A stretch of DNA of 64,000 nt from Prostheceraeus crozeri (GCA_907163375.1 CAJQUW010015655.1:242657-306656); one strand, 5' to 3'; numbered from the stretch's first letter, positions 36,020-48,000 are shown. Numbers and translations are program-made. Notes: a model not told the origin generated them from the letters alone.

Positions 36020-36495
36020 TATGTTGGAACTTAATAAGTGGGCAAAAAGAAATTTCTAATGCCTTACAGAGATAGGAAAAATAGTCGTGCGTCGCCTGCG
36101 GATTGCTGTGAATTCCATCAAAATGCTCCGATCGCCACAATTTCCTCAGATTCGAAGAATTCAGATCATTGCGCAAATGTTTTCTCGGTAATGTTGGGTC
36201 CTCCGATCATTTTTCAAAAAGTTATAACAGGCGCACGAAAAAACGTTCACAAACTTCTCTGTAGAACTTGACATCGAGTGTGTCTCTTTGCTGTGTGATC
36301 TGGTTGATAACAGTCACTGACACTTCGCACAATTTAACGTGTTTAATGTTGAACTGGCTGCTGCTTATTGTTCGATTGCTATGGTATTATGTCAGCAGAT
36401 AGTGCCATTTCATCAACGATGCATGCTCAGATGCTTCCTTTCTAGTCAAACAGAAGAGACTACCTGTCTAATTCTGTGGTTTGAACACTTGATTG
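36020..36495 (+). repeat. Dispersed repeat, segment 2, copy b
   Basis: It aligns with 22350-22870, including CGTGCGTCGCCTGCGGATTG-like and TCTAATTCTGTGGT blocks, in the same order and orientation relative to repeat R. Confidence 0.65.
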
Positions 36496-37239
36496 CGCTC
36501 CGCCCAGCTCCCTTCCTGCACGCAGCATACGGGAACTTTCCCTCATCCTTTTGTGAGGAAAGTATATATTTAGCTATGATATTGAGTGATTGTACTGAGC
36601 TATTGGCTGCAGATTTAAGTCGAAGATCCGAAGCTCCAGGACTTTATATAGATCAAATCTGAAGAATTCTTTCCATCCTCCTTCATCCGAGTGGTCGTTT
36701 TCATTCAGAATCTCTTTGACAGACACAACAATATTTTCACAGAAATTTCGACAAATATGTGCCATTTCGCCTCCGGAAAAGATGCGCGCTACGTTTGCAC
36801 CCCGCTTCTTCACAAATAATATGAGGTGTATTAAAAATATATCTGTTCGACTTTCATGTGCAGTCAATATCTCGATGAAATCGCGTTTAAGACCGATAAG
36901 TAACAATTTCTACATTGGAAATACATCAACAAACAAACAATGCGTCATGCAAAAAGATACGGACAGACAAACGATCTGATGCAACTGACGTGCAGTTCCG
37001 TAATTGCCAAAATATGGACACTGTACATACAATGCTATGTGAAACTCATACAGCTTCGTGCTAGCTCCCGAATTGTCAATTGATCAAGACATCTTTCTTT
37101 ATCTTTATCAGCAGCGCTTCAAAGGCTGTATTTGGATAAATGGCCGCAGAGTAGCCAGTTGTTGTGGTCTTTAGCTTGCTCAGCCACTCTACAGTAGATA
37201 TTTCAAAGAAGTGTACTAAGTACTTGAAGATTTTTTACA

Positions 37240-39195
37240 AATTGTTCCCCTGTTTATATACCAGCGACTGGAACCTCAGATTTCTATAATAGTGTGAAAC
37301 TCTACTCTCTTCTTAAGTAGTATGAAACTCCTAGGATATCAGAATGATTCCTGTTTTCTGCCATCAAGCTATGTTTTTGTGGATATTATGTGAGCGCACA
37401 TGCTCCTGTTTTCCAATTTTCTTGAAAATATACATTTTTGACCTTTGACTTTTCAATAAAAATACAAGTACAAATATCTTCATTAAACGAAAATCAAGCT
37501 GATTATGAAGGAAATTTCATGAACCGCATTGCAATGCAAGTCTTCATACAGAAGTTGAGATCCTATTCTGCTTCTGGGCTCCAATTTCAAGCTTGCTAAC
37601 TAAGTATATCTGATTGACACAGTTCTTTTCCATCAAGCTGAATGGATCTGTTAAGTTAAGCATCTTGTCCAAATTATTAAATATCAAACTGCATCCTACG
37701 GTCTACACAAGTCACTGTGCAAAATTCAGTCATAAATAGTAGTACGAATCATAATACTTTCTGCATGTAGAATTTAAGCATTCAAATTAAATTGTGGATT
37801 GATGCAATTTTTACAGCTCTATAATTTTATGATTCACTTAATTAAGCTTCATTTCTTATCTGAATCTGAATAGTTTTGTGAATCCAACTACATCCTTTAA
37901 GCTAATTAAGATCACTGTCTATAATTGTGATATTTTGCTCTTTCGGTGCCGGTAGTTTAGGTGACATGATCAAACTCAAGAAAACACTCCTATTGACAAG
38001 ACTGAGCATTACAGTAAACACTTCCATATAAGTGTTTTTGATGAACATTCCTTCTCCACGGTTGTCATTCTTTCTTCTGTACTGCTATCATGGTCAGTCA
38101 ACCAAGTTTGGGCAAAAACTTGCGTCAAAACCCAAGCCCAAGCTTCAATAAATTAGTAGAATCAAGTAAACGAAGTAGCCTTTGCATCTTGTGCAAAGAT
38201 TCTTCTATAGACCAAACAATTGATCTAATGTCTTTCTCCATACAACTTGTAAATTTCATTGGAAGGGAAGCAGTGGATTCTGAAACTCACTTGTCAGTCC
38301 TTGAATACTGGGTTGTCAAAACGGCTTTGGGAAGTTTTGTACTTATCACTAGGTCGTGCTACAGTATTATAATCCACAGTTGAAAGAGCCTTTTCGAGGC
38401 AAGTCCTTGTTTAATTTTATGCTCAATGATGAGGGAAGACACAGCAGATGCTCAACTGTTCAAAAACGCAAAGCTAATCTTACCGCCACCGCCCATCATC
38501 AAGTCATCAAAATTTAAAACCTTGATGTCACAATTTTCTGAGACCACACAGGATTCCAATTCTGCTGAGTTAAGTATTTTTGTTCATTTTATCATTCAGA
38601 AATATAAACAGATTCAAGAAACAGCATAGATGCGCAGAGAGAGCATGGTTAAACACATTAAGGATATGAAATTGGAATCATTTATAGACAAATGTCAGCG
38701 CGCAGACATTTTAGGTTTGAGAAGATAACTGCGAAGATGCAAAATAAATGAAATATATTATAAAAATTCAATACGTACAAATGCAACAAAATGCATGCAA
38801 ACATACAGGAAATACAATATGGGCGAAATTTCAATGCGCTATGTAGTCAAGCCCAAAATGACTAATAAACACAAACATTTATTTGAAATTTTGTGAATTG
38901 AGTGGAAAAATCAGATGAAAAATGATGAAAAAATGATGAAAATCAGAACTTCATGCATTTATCATGTAGCTCTCCTAAGATTCAAATCAAAATATTAGTT
39001 TTTGTAACTTGATTTGTAGGACATGCAGCATTAGCAGTTTGACCCAAAACCGAAGGTCAAACCTTGAGTCAACTCCGTGTTAATTTCTCCAAAACAGTAG
39101 AAGCATTTGCATATTTTTCCATGTGGAAACTGCATACAAATTGGGGATTTGATTAATACTGGGTTGCTGCTCAGCATAATATCCTCACTATATGG
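37240..39195 (-). repeat. Dispersed repeat R, copy d (minus orientation, interrupted)
   Basis: 37240-38090 matches the reverse of copy b and the forward of copy c. 39060-39195 matches the terminal block (ATTAATACTGGGTTGCTGCT). The middle, about 38090-39060, has no counterpart in the other copies and includes two short plus-strand ORFs of unknown nature (38090-38383 and 38426-38629). It lies directly 3' of K2P exon A. Confidence 0.55.
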
Positions 39196-39311
39196 AGACA
39201 TCTTTCAATCCTCAAACCTTTCAAAATTTTCACTTAACCTTTCAAAACGCAACCCGCATCATCAAGGCGGGATGAAACACAACTTAATTATATAAACGGT
39301 TACTTGCTTAC

Positions 39312-40017
39312 CTATTGTTGTTACAACAGTCGCACAGAAAAACATTGAATTTGCAATATTCCAACCTTCAATTCCCAATTGACTATTAATTTGACTACAA
39401 TCTTGATTAGGATCCACATTGATCTTGTAGACTTGAACTGAAAAATCACGAAGAGCTTTGTCCATCGAATACAGAGTTTCAGTCACATTCTGACCTGCTC
39501 TCGCGAAGTTCATCACCCGGTTCGTACTCTGGTTAAGATGATCCGCGTACAACTGTTTCTTCTTAATGCACTCAAGAATCAGATTCTCCGCTTCCAGATA
39601 CTGAAACAGATAGCCTCCCATCGCCACGTACGCCGCCACCATCAATAACGATCCAATATGTGAGAAAATCAACTTTGTAGCTACCCTGCAATATTCTTGA
39701 CATCGTGCATTACTTCCACAGATTGATTTCGAAGATACACTTGTATTTTGTCTCTTCTCCACTTCATCATTCTCCAATTTACCTCCTGTAGCAATGATGG
39801 CACTGGTGCGAAACGATGGTTGCTCCAAGACGCCTTTACTCTCCTGTTTTGACAATTTCTTGACGGATCGGCGACGAGTTTCTTGATCATCAATGACATT
39901 CGAAGACGATGTGAAGGAGTTATTCTTCGCAGACCAGTCTATCGTCATGATTTCATGTTTCGGTGTTTCGTGGCCCATTGTGGCCTCATCCTCCAAAATC
40001 GGGTTTGTATCAAACAT
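39312..40017 (-). CDS. K2P potassium channel, first coding exon A (long N-terminus, TM1, cap, start of pore 1)
   Basis: 235 codons from the ATG at 40017. The cytoplasmic N-terminus is about 120 residues, rich in Ser, Thr and charged residues, with possible phosphorylation-type basic stretches (ETRRRSVKKLSKQES). Then come TM1 (HIGSLLMVAAYVAMGGYLFQ, YLEAEN), a cap with the glycosylation-like NQST, and the P1 helix (WNIANSMFFCATVVTTIG). It ends ACAATAG before GTAAGC, phase 1, the same phase and residue as exon B. No separate downstream exon was found between 31.0 and 39.3 kb, so it may splice over exon B into the 26.2-kb exon, or belong to an incomplete duplicate gene. The N-terminus is about 100 residues longer than that of exon B. 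Confidence 0.87.
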
Positions 40018-42528
40018 CGTGGCGAGAAGATGCAGTGAATTTCAAATGAAGCAGTAGAGAAGAGAACGTCGTCAACACTGTCGAGTTGATAAGGAAATAA
40101 TCAGAATCGTGTTCGCTGCTGGCAATTTGGTGCTACCTGAGTCAACATTACGCGCGATATGTGCGAACTTTTCCCAATTTGCCTTTACTCTACAACTGCC
40201 ATAATTTCCTTCATAATGAAGTTCTTCTTTAATGATGGAAACTAATTCGTTTATGCTTTCCTGCATGATTATGGTATCAAGCGACAGGATTATTGACTTT
40301 GACAATTTGCTCGTGATCTCTTATCAATATTGTGATTTCCAGATTTTCTACATGGATTTAAACGAGAAACATTGTGAACTCGGGGACAGAGGTTGTCAGA
40401 CGTTATTGCAATGAAATTAGCTAAGGGCTACGAAGAACGTCTTTCATCAATCGAGTTATGATGATGTTTCAAACGTACGAAACACCCATGAGATTCTTGT
40501 ACCCTCCCGCGCTTTCTTACGACCTCCCCCGTATCTTTGATAAAATTCTTCACGAATTTCTTGAGTTGCTTATTCTTTCCGAAGGATTATCATGCATAGG
40601 GTTGTTTCCCGGGAATCCCGGCCCATTCCAAGAAATCATTTTCCCGGGAAATAGACCTATCACTATCAATTAACCATACCTATTCATTATCAGTACTGCA
40701 CCATTAATCAATTAAATGTCTTTGATGAGGTCCATTTCGTCTGATGCATCAGGATTGTCTATTTATCCCTGAGCAGGGGTGTGCAACGTGCGGCTGTAGC
40801 AGAGGCAAAGTGCGGCCGTGAAAATGAGAAGTAAATGAAAAAGAACATTGTACATGTATATTGGAACTATAACAGCAACGCGGAACTATATCCAAACAAT
40901 TTGCGCACAATTACTTGAAGTCTTCGAATCTAAAGAAATTGTGGCGATCGGAGCATTTCGAAGGAGCTCATAGCTATCCGCAAGCGATGGACGACTCCTT
41001 TTCCTGTCTCAGTTAAGCATCAAGAATTTCTTATGGCCCACACTAAGTACGTGCCTGCATGTGCCGTCGCTTTGAATCAGTTTGCATTTCTGGCAAAGTA
41101 AAGAAACAATCTAATTCTGTAAGCAGGTCATTTCGCTAATAGGTCCATATTTTTGATGTTTGCTGAATCATTGAATAATGAGTTACATTATCCGTTGAAA
41201 ATGAGAAAAGACCTGAAGAGACACGTTGCATTGAGCCCGAGATGTTTTTCACAAGAGAACAGTTCTAAAAGAAGCACAAATGCAGAAACTCCTCTTTTTC
41301 AGTCAAGATCTGACAATAGTTTCATTGACTGCCTTCAGGGAAAATAATTTTTGGTATAGTTCAACACACCTGCCTGTGCTTGTTGTTCAGTCAAATTTTA
41401 TGATGATTGTATTGAATACTAATTCACTATTCATTTGAGCTGTGCGCAGTGCGCCGGTTCTTCTGCGTGCACCGAAATGTGCAAATCTCGATCAAATTGA
41501 TACTTTGCTGCATAGTTTCGAATATAAATACATGTAATTTACTTTCTCTGTTATCTTAGACACAGCAAGTTGGAGAGAAACATATTTCAAGCATGTGGTG
41601 TAAATGCATAATTAATCCAACTGGGGGTTTTGAGGAGAGTATTATTCAATTCCAGTTAGTTGATAGCTAACAAACGTGCGAAATTGAACCACACAGAGTT
41701 TATCAAATTATTCAACTCTGCTTATCTATTCAATTGAAACTTTAAATTTCTACATCATGAAAACTAACCGATTATTATATCATAAAATAATCGACACATC
41801 TCCTGGTTTTGAGAAAAAAGATGAAAAAAATTACGAATGTTGGATAATCAATTCATGACACATCATTTTAGGACACGAAAACTAATTCTCGCGACCCTAA
41901 AATTTCAGAATCTCATTGTGAATACTGCGTACCATGCTGTTGGTCTTCCTGCTAAGATATAGGCTATTATGGCATTCCTGCAGCTGGCGAACCGTTCGAA
42001 AATTTTGTTTGGCATCGGGTAACTGTCACATCACAGAGAGTCTTAACAGAGACTCACTGCCTGAAGTCTTGCATAGATAGCAATTTGTATATATTCGGAG
42101 CTTCGAATATTTACATTTCCTACTGTGCTCAGGCATTTCAAAAAAATAATCAAAAATAGACTCTTCCTTTGTTTTATGTGCTTAGCCTTCAAAAGAATAT
42201 AAAAATAATATAAAAGGATTTTTAAAAAGAAGTTTTGCCCGCCACTTAGTAGTTAAGTCATTGTAATTTTCTACTATTTTTTGTTGCATGTCTTTATCAT
42301 TTCTGCTTTTTGGTTTAAAAGCATTTCATTGGAACTTTCGTAAAGACGTATAGGTTAAGCATAATGATAGTTATTTGCAAAATAAAATTTAAGGCAACCT
42401 GTGTGTCTGTTTCAAATTCTCAGGACTAGTAGATTTTTCCTAGTACTCTGTAAAATTTGTATTGAATTCTTGAAAATAGGAGCGTCCATTATGAATGACA
42501 GAGGCCCAACCTTCAAGATTTTGAAGTT
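40018..42528. other. Upstream region of K2P exon A and intergenic sequence
   Basis: No gene seen. It includes a solitary hAT-like terminus, CAGGGGTGTGCAACGTGCGG at 40774, a cluster of TTCCCGGGAA-type palindromes near 40605-40660, and a reverse-oriented repeat fragment at 40870-41042. The exon-A promoter should lie at the left end, but no clear core element is visible. Confidence 0.45.
40870..41042 (-). repeat. Dispersed repeat, segment 2, reverse fragment
   Basis: Its reverse complement contains CATCGCTTGCGGATAG, AATGCTCCGATCGCCACAAT and TTAGATTCGAAGA blocks aligned with 22390-22510 and 36085-36180. Confidence 0.6.
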
Positions 42529-42662
42529 TTAACCCATTAGGCGCCGAATTATTTTTGAAAGCAATTATCAAAAATTTGAATGGAACCATATTATTCAATC
42601 ACGTTTTGATACTTTATGACGATCTTACCGAAAATAAATGTTCATTTTATCGTTTTTGATGA

Positions 42663-42686
42663 TGTTCCACATGTGGAACATTGGCG
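42663..42686 (+). repeat. piggyBac subterminal palindrome, left
   Basis: TGTTCCACATGTGGAACA followed by TTGGCG. Near-identical copies occur at 44561-44590 (GGCGCCAA first) and 44934-44957. Probably a transposase-recognition element; that role is inferred. Confidence 0.8.
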
Positions 42687-42940
42687 TCTTGAGACTATAC
42701 ATTTTTTAATAATTTTTGAAGAATATAGGTCGTTGTATATTTGTTTATACTTGACAGATTGCTTATATTTGACATATTTGCTTATACACTAAAATAATAT
42801 TTTATGCTTATACGTTAATTTTTATGCAAAAGTAGTATATTAAGAATTTTGATGTATTTTGGTAAACGAAACAGGAAAAATACAGACAGAATCACCAATG
42901 TATTATTTTGAAACTAGGCAACAGCACCATCTTTCAGAGT

Positions 42941-43213
42941 TCAGAGATGGTATTGGACGAAGCAACTTGTATGCAACAAAGTGTTGCATGTGTCACACTT
43001 TATTTTCGTGTTTTTCATGCATAGTTTACAGCGGTCCTGTCTACCGGCTGGTATTGGAAGATGACCAACATTTCCAAGTCTTGTGGAGAGGGCAGGTGTT
43101 CGTGAAGGTCCAGGTCGAGTTTCTCGAACAGTCAGAAGACTCAGAAGATATCTCACAACTTCTCTGAAATAAAACGAATGTTTCACGTACATATTTTGAT
43201 AAAATGAGAGCAT
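42941..43213 (-). pseudogene. piggyBac transposase, C-terminal zinc-binding module
   Basis: It contains GRQDRCKLCMKNTKIKCDTC then NTLLHTSCFVQYHL, the C-x2-C ... C-x2-C ... H-x3-C-F ... Y-H cysteine/histidine module at the C-terminus of piggyBac transposases. It is separated from the catalytic fragment by about 430 bp of frame-broken sequence. Confidence 0.85.
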
Positions 43214-43644
43214 AATTGACTAAACACAAGATGACTTAAAAAGTCTATATGCATTATTATTAGGTTGTAGCAATTTGTGTTCAACTTCGATAAGCAGTAA
43301 CAGCTTTTTCATCTCTATAGCCAAATTATCGAATGACATATTTACATTGTAAAGTTATGTGTATATATCATCTACTTTCTGACGACCCTATATTTTCTGA
43401 TTGATTTGTGACAATTACTATGTTAAGTTCCAGTATTTTATTAATTGATTTGATGTTCATATTCATGTCTTGAGACCCCACGATTTCTATTCGGCTTTTT
43501 GAAAAAAACGTCTAATTTATTTATTTAACACAACAAAATCTTTAAGTTTCAACTCAAAATATAAGATAATACAAAATATAGATCTAACCTTCGGAAATCC
43601 AGATGAGATGTAGGTCTGTTGACTTGAATGTGTCTTTGTAACCT

Positions 43645-44064
43645 TCAAGCAGCCACCATGCCCATATTGATGAAATTTGCGAATAATAGCCACCACAATT
43701 TCTTTGATCGCAACTGAGGCCGATAATCCGAAAGAAACCTGTCCAATAGGTCAACTCCGCCCATGTGACAATTATAGGAGGCAATCATAGCTGGTTGTTG
43801 AATTGCAGTTCTCTTCCTATCACTTCGACTCCAGCGTGTCGCCTGAATGATAGGAGTAACGCCCTCATTTGAACTGATAACTATAACGGGGGTATTATCG
43901 TTCCAGTGGCAGACCACGACTGAACAATCACTGTAACTTTCATGTAATCCTCTCTGAGATTTTGCCATCGCCTCCTTTGATATCAGAGGGCATTTTTCTA
44001 TTCTGTTGCGCCTGACAGTACCAGTACAACGTAGACGGTTTACTTGAAGTTGTTCTCTAAACAT
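43645..44064 (-). pseudogene. piggyBac transposase, catalytic-domain fragment
   Basis: About 139 codons with piggyBac features: CTGTVRRNRIEKCPLI, then VVVCHWNDNTPVIVISS (a D-containing catalytic strand region), YNCHMGGVDLLDRFLSDYR (the conserved G-G-V-D-x-x-D box with the last catalytic Asp) and SKKLWWLLFANFINMGM. The frame breaks near 43645. The upstream N-terminal half was not recovered, so this copy is non-functional. Confidence 0.88.
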
Positions 44065-44560
44065 GTTAGTAGAGGAAAAAAATTATCCATGTCTCTTAAG
44101 CTATAATTGACATATTTCTTTTAAATAATTGTTTTAACTAAAGATTAGGTCAAACCTTTATCGCAGGGGCATAAATTTGGTAAGTTCTATGCCGCCAAAT
44201 ACCTCACAATATTTTATTTGCATAAGCTTATAGATAAAATAAAGCAGAATGAAATCACAAGACGGTCTATATATCAACTCTGGCAGCATTAGTTAGAAGG
44301 AAGGTTGCACAGACATCTTACACTTACCATGTAAAGCAACAAAAAATATTTGTTACAGGACGTTCTTATTCAGATCAAAACAAAACTTTCACTGCTTTTC
44401 AATTTTTTGAATTTAAACAAAATATGCAAAATGGTAAACTTTAATTCTGATTATAAAACTAGCAGACATTACTATTCACATCAGATCGACTGGCAGACCA
44501 AGATATTTCATCATAAATCCTTCCTAAATATTCTGTCAGCGATCTAATTTGTATAGGCCC

Positions 44561-44590
44561 AAGGCGCCAATGTTCCACAAGTGGAACATT
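44561..44590 (-). repeat. piggyBac internal palindrome, right inner
   Basis: GGCGCCAATGTTCCACAAGT followed by GGAACATT is the inverse arrangement of the terminal palindromes, about 380 bp inside the right end. Confidence 0.8.
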
Positions 44591-44933
44591 TTGAATTTGT
44601 CACTATATTTCGAAAAATATAATAGGAATGAAATATTTTTGTATATGGCATACCTATATGAAGAGGTATACATATTACAAGTAGCTAAAATCTGAAAACC
44701 AATCAATTGCTTTTGCTTAATTAGAGCTGCTGAAAAATCGCTGTAACCAAATTGAACATTGAAAAACATAACCAATCTTTTTTGATTGAATTGTGCGCAT
44801 AAAATCTAGGGACATGATATTTTAATGAGTCAGCTCACACCAATACACACCACGGTTGCCAAACATTGTAATTATTTACTGTAAAATATCATATGTCCCA
44901 CATTCAATAAGACATATTTCCAAAATCTAGCGA

Positions 44934-44957
44934 TGTTCCACAAGTGGAACATTGGCG
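44934..44957 (+). repeat. piggyBac subterminal palindrome, right terminal
   Basis: TGTTCCACAAGTGGAACA followed by TTGGCG, merging directly into the right terminal repeat (GGCGCTTAATGGG). Confidence 0.8.
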
Positions 44958-44970
44958 CTTAATGGGTTAA

Positions 44971-46331
44971 TTGACTATTGCACGACAATTTAGAACGCGA
45001 AACAATCTTTTATTTCGGCAATACTTTAATAAGTGCCTCAGTGTAACTTCATAAACTTCTTGCTGCACCTGTGCGAGCAGGTGCAGATAGTGCACAGCCT
45101 TGCTATTAATATATTAATTATGAATCAATCAATATTTGACAGTATTTTAACTTTTTTGACAGAAAGACAACCATTGACTACAGTACTTTGACTTTTTGTA
45201 ACTGCCATAAAGAATCAACAAAACTATTCTGACAACTACTTCGAGTTTGTCTCGATAGAATTGCCACACTAACAAATTTTGACTTAAATGACTTCTGCAA
45301 GCCCTATTTTTTACTATAGCACGCATAAATGGTGATTATGTAATGTTCCTAGGAATATATTTTCAGAAACCGCATACAATGTAAATGTCAATCACGAAGT
45401 GCCTGAGTCATGCGAAATTCCAGAGAGGATTTCTCCGTAATTGCGCAAACCACATGTCTGATGATTATAGCAGAGCCTTATTTGGTCTAGTCTCGAAGAT
45501 AAGAGACTTGAGAAACTAGATCTCCCTATGAAGATTCTATCAAAACCAGAAAAGCAATCAATTCGTGATGATATTTTGCACACGTGAGACGCGTGAATAC
45601 CATGAACGCTGCAGAAAATGTGGCTGTGCAGTTCGCAAGAGTCATACAAAAGTCTGCAGTTGCTTGTTAACTGACCTTTGAATATACGTAGCAAAGGTGC
45701 ATTACACTGTCGCATATACCAGATCTCTCCATATATATGGTGGCCATGGGCTTCTATTAGACTGTCATCGATTTTTCGAGTTGACTTTGGCTCCAAGCAC
45801 AATCACAGGGTTTTTAATTGGCAAATTTTCAATTTCAATGATTTTCAGGTCCAATATCAATTTTAAATACCAGTAAACAAAACAAAAATGAGTATGCTTT
45901 AGATAATCAAGAAGACTTTGATTCGTATCAGGAGGAGCATCCCCTATTGAATCAATATTTTTAAGAAGACTCATAAGGTCATAACGATCTACCCCATCTA
46001 CTAAACGTGATGGGTCGGTCTGTGCGCTCTGTTGTCACCTGCTACTGTCATTGAGCTTAACATCGGTTCCCCCGGGTCAATTTTCCTCAAGTTTTCGTCG
46101 GTGTGTGCTTCGCGTCGTTGTGCCATTGGAATCCATCATCTGTGTGCGGAATTATCCCTACTAATCGGCGCTTCTTAGCAGATTCCTATACCGATAGAGC
46201 ATTGTTCATCGGTCGCTTTCGTTGTGACTCTGTAAAGTTGAAGCTGACGTCATTAATTGGTGGCCGTGCACAATCATTGGATTTGAAGATCGATTTAAGT
46301 AAATCTATTATTGGCTTCTGTCAGTGTTGAT
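44971..46331. other. Non-coding stretch, no gene recognised
   Basis: AT-rich; a 136-codon minus-strand ORF at 45392-45802 shows no known domain. Nothing else supported. Confidence 0.45.
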
Positions 46332-46430
46332 TCCGTGGTCGAATTGCTAAAGGTGCTAGAATACAAGCAATCTGTGCCTCTGCCTTGATATTACTTTTTG
46401 GCTTCCGGTTCAAATCCCAACGACTTCATT
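46332..46430 (+). ncRNA. tRNA-like sequence (pol III A and B boxes) just upstream of the non-LTR element
   Basis: GTGGTCGAATTGCTAAAGG resembles a tRNA D-arm/A box. About 55 bases later GGTTCAAATCC at 46408-46418 is a perfect B box. The wide A-B spacing is like tRNA-Leu/Ser with a long variable arm. The acceptor stem does not pair well, so it is a tRNA pseudogene, a SINE head or a promoter captured by the retroelement 41 bp downstream. Confidence 0.6.
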
Positions 46431-46471
46431 TACGTCGCAAATCTCTTTCCTTGAAACGGTTTGATTAGGTC

Positions 46472-47223
46472 ATGGCAACGGCGACTCCACCTTTAAGAAA
46501 GAAAAGGTCAAACAGCGCGACAAATAACCTTACCATGTCAGATGTCAAGCATCTTTCAGATGCATGCAAAGTTGATTTGATAAATACGTTCAAAACTGAA
46601 TTATCTAAAATCTCAGACGTGCTTGATATGGTGAACAGACGCGTTGAAAGACCGTTGAAAGCATCGAGATCAATATGTCAGAAATGAAGCTTACCTTATC
46701 TAAGCATGATAAAGATATACACGAACTAAAGCAGAGTCTTTCGTCGTTAGCATCTGAGCTTCCTTATTCTCTTTTTGAAGAAATTGATGATCGAATGTTC
46801 AAAATCAATAACGTCATTATCTCAGGTGTTGAAGAGATTGACGGTTCTATCACTGATCGAGAAAAGCATGATCGTTCAAGTGTTTTAAGAATAACGAAAG
46901 AAGTTGATTTGGATTTTGATGATGGCGCAATCGTAAAGGTGCAGCGTATAGGACGCATTAGACCAAATATCCCTCGGTTACTACGTCTCACTTTTTCTGA
47001 TCAAGGGCACAAAGATAAGCTTCTGCGGAACGCGAAGAAACTTTAAAATTCAAGAACATTCAAGAATTTTTACGTTTTTCCCGACAGAACAAAGCAACAA
47101 ATGCTGCAATATAAGATTCTTCGTAATGAACTTTTTGAGAGAAAGGAAAAGGGTGAGGATGTATTGATATATAAAAACCGAGTTGTGTTGCGCAGTGAAA
47201 TCTCCCAGAAAAATTTTCTGTGA
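46472..47223 (+). pseudogene. Non-LTR ORF1 protein (coiled coil plus RRM-like region), frameshifted
   Basis: Three overlapping frames give one L1-ORF1-like protein. A basic start (PPLRKKRSNSATNNL) is followed by helical segments and then an RRM-like part: FKINNVIISGVEEIDGS, ITKEVDLDFDD, VQRIGRIRPNIPRLLRLTF. After a second frame change the C-terminal domain reads VFPDRTKQQMLQYKILRN and LIYKNRVVL. ORF1 proteins bind the element RNA and act as nucleic-acid chaperones. Frameshifts lie near 46680 and 47050. The terminal TGA at 47221-47223 sits 9 bases before the ORF2 ATG at 47232. Confidence 0.75.
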
Positions 47224-47231
47224 GCGATTTT

Positions 47232-48000
47232 ATGAATAAACCTCAAAAGGAATTCCCGACTGTCATTCTTTTGAATGCAAGATCCATTCTCCCAAAACTA
47301 GATGAATTAACACTACTTGTATCAACAACAAACCCAGGCTTTGTGTTTGTAACTGAATCGTGGCTCAAACCGGACATTTGTGATGAAATGTTGAATTTAC
47401 GTGGTTTTTCTATTTATCGACATGACAGAATTGGCCGTGTTGGAGGTGGTGTTTGCCTATTCGTCAGCAATATTTTCCGGTGTGCGTATATTAAAAACTA
47501 TGATAGTCCCAGCACTACTGAATTTCTATCGTTGAGAATTCCAGAGTTGAATATTTTTCTAGCTTGCATCTACATTCCTCCTAATTTGCGTGCAAATGAG
47601 TTATCTGAAATTTCTGACTTCTTTGTAGAAACCTCAGACACTGAGCTACTTTTGTATCCTGATTCTAATTTTATGATTTACGGTGACTTTAATAATTTTG
47701 ACAGTTCTGTTTTTGTTGAAAATTTTTCCTTGTATAACTGTGTAAGATCTCCTACCCGCAACAGTTCCATTTTAGATCAGATTTGGATTAATGTGAACTT
47801 AACTGATTACTACACTGATGACGCTTCTGTTGCACCACACATAAGCTCTTGTGACCATAATACCGTGATTTTGCCTGGGAAGGGTTTCAATTACATAAGT
47901 CAAAGTATTGTAAAAGTTCGGGATTTTCGCCAATCTCATATTGATCGGTTTTTGTTTACACTTTCAAATATTGACTTCTCATGTGTTTCCAATTGTAGTT
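47232..48000 (+). pseudogene. Non-LTR ORF2, endonuclease domain (interrupted)
   Basis: The ATG is at 47232, although the frame is open back to 47220. The endonuclease series is clear: LLNARSILPKLDEL, FVTESWLK, RHDRIGRVGGGVCLF, CIYIPPN, IYGDFNNFDSS, LDQIWINV and SSCDHNTVIL, with the catalytic E (TES), D (GDFN) and D/H (CDH). The domain therefore looks catalytically complete. The frame then runs into an unrelated insertion near 48000, which separates it from the RT. Confidence 0.85.

Larger units (their letters stand above)
42533..44966 (-). mobile_element. piggyBac-superfamily DNA transposon
   Basis: TTAA flanks both sides (42529-42532 and 44967-44970), the piggyBac target site. The ends CCCATTAGGCGCC and GGCGCTTAATGGG are inverses with one mismatch. 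Near both ends sits a palindrome TGTTCCACAWGTGGAACA followed by TTGGCG. The interior holds minus-strand transposase fragments, including the C-terminal zinc-binding module. At 2.43 kb the size is near a complete element, but the coding sequence is broken. Confidence 0.95.
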
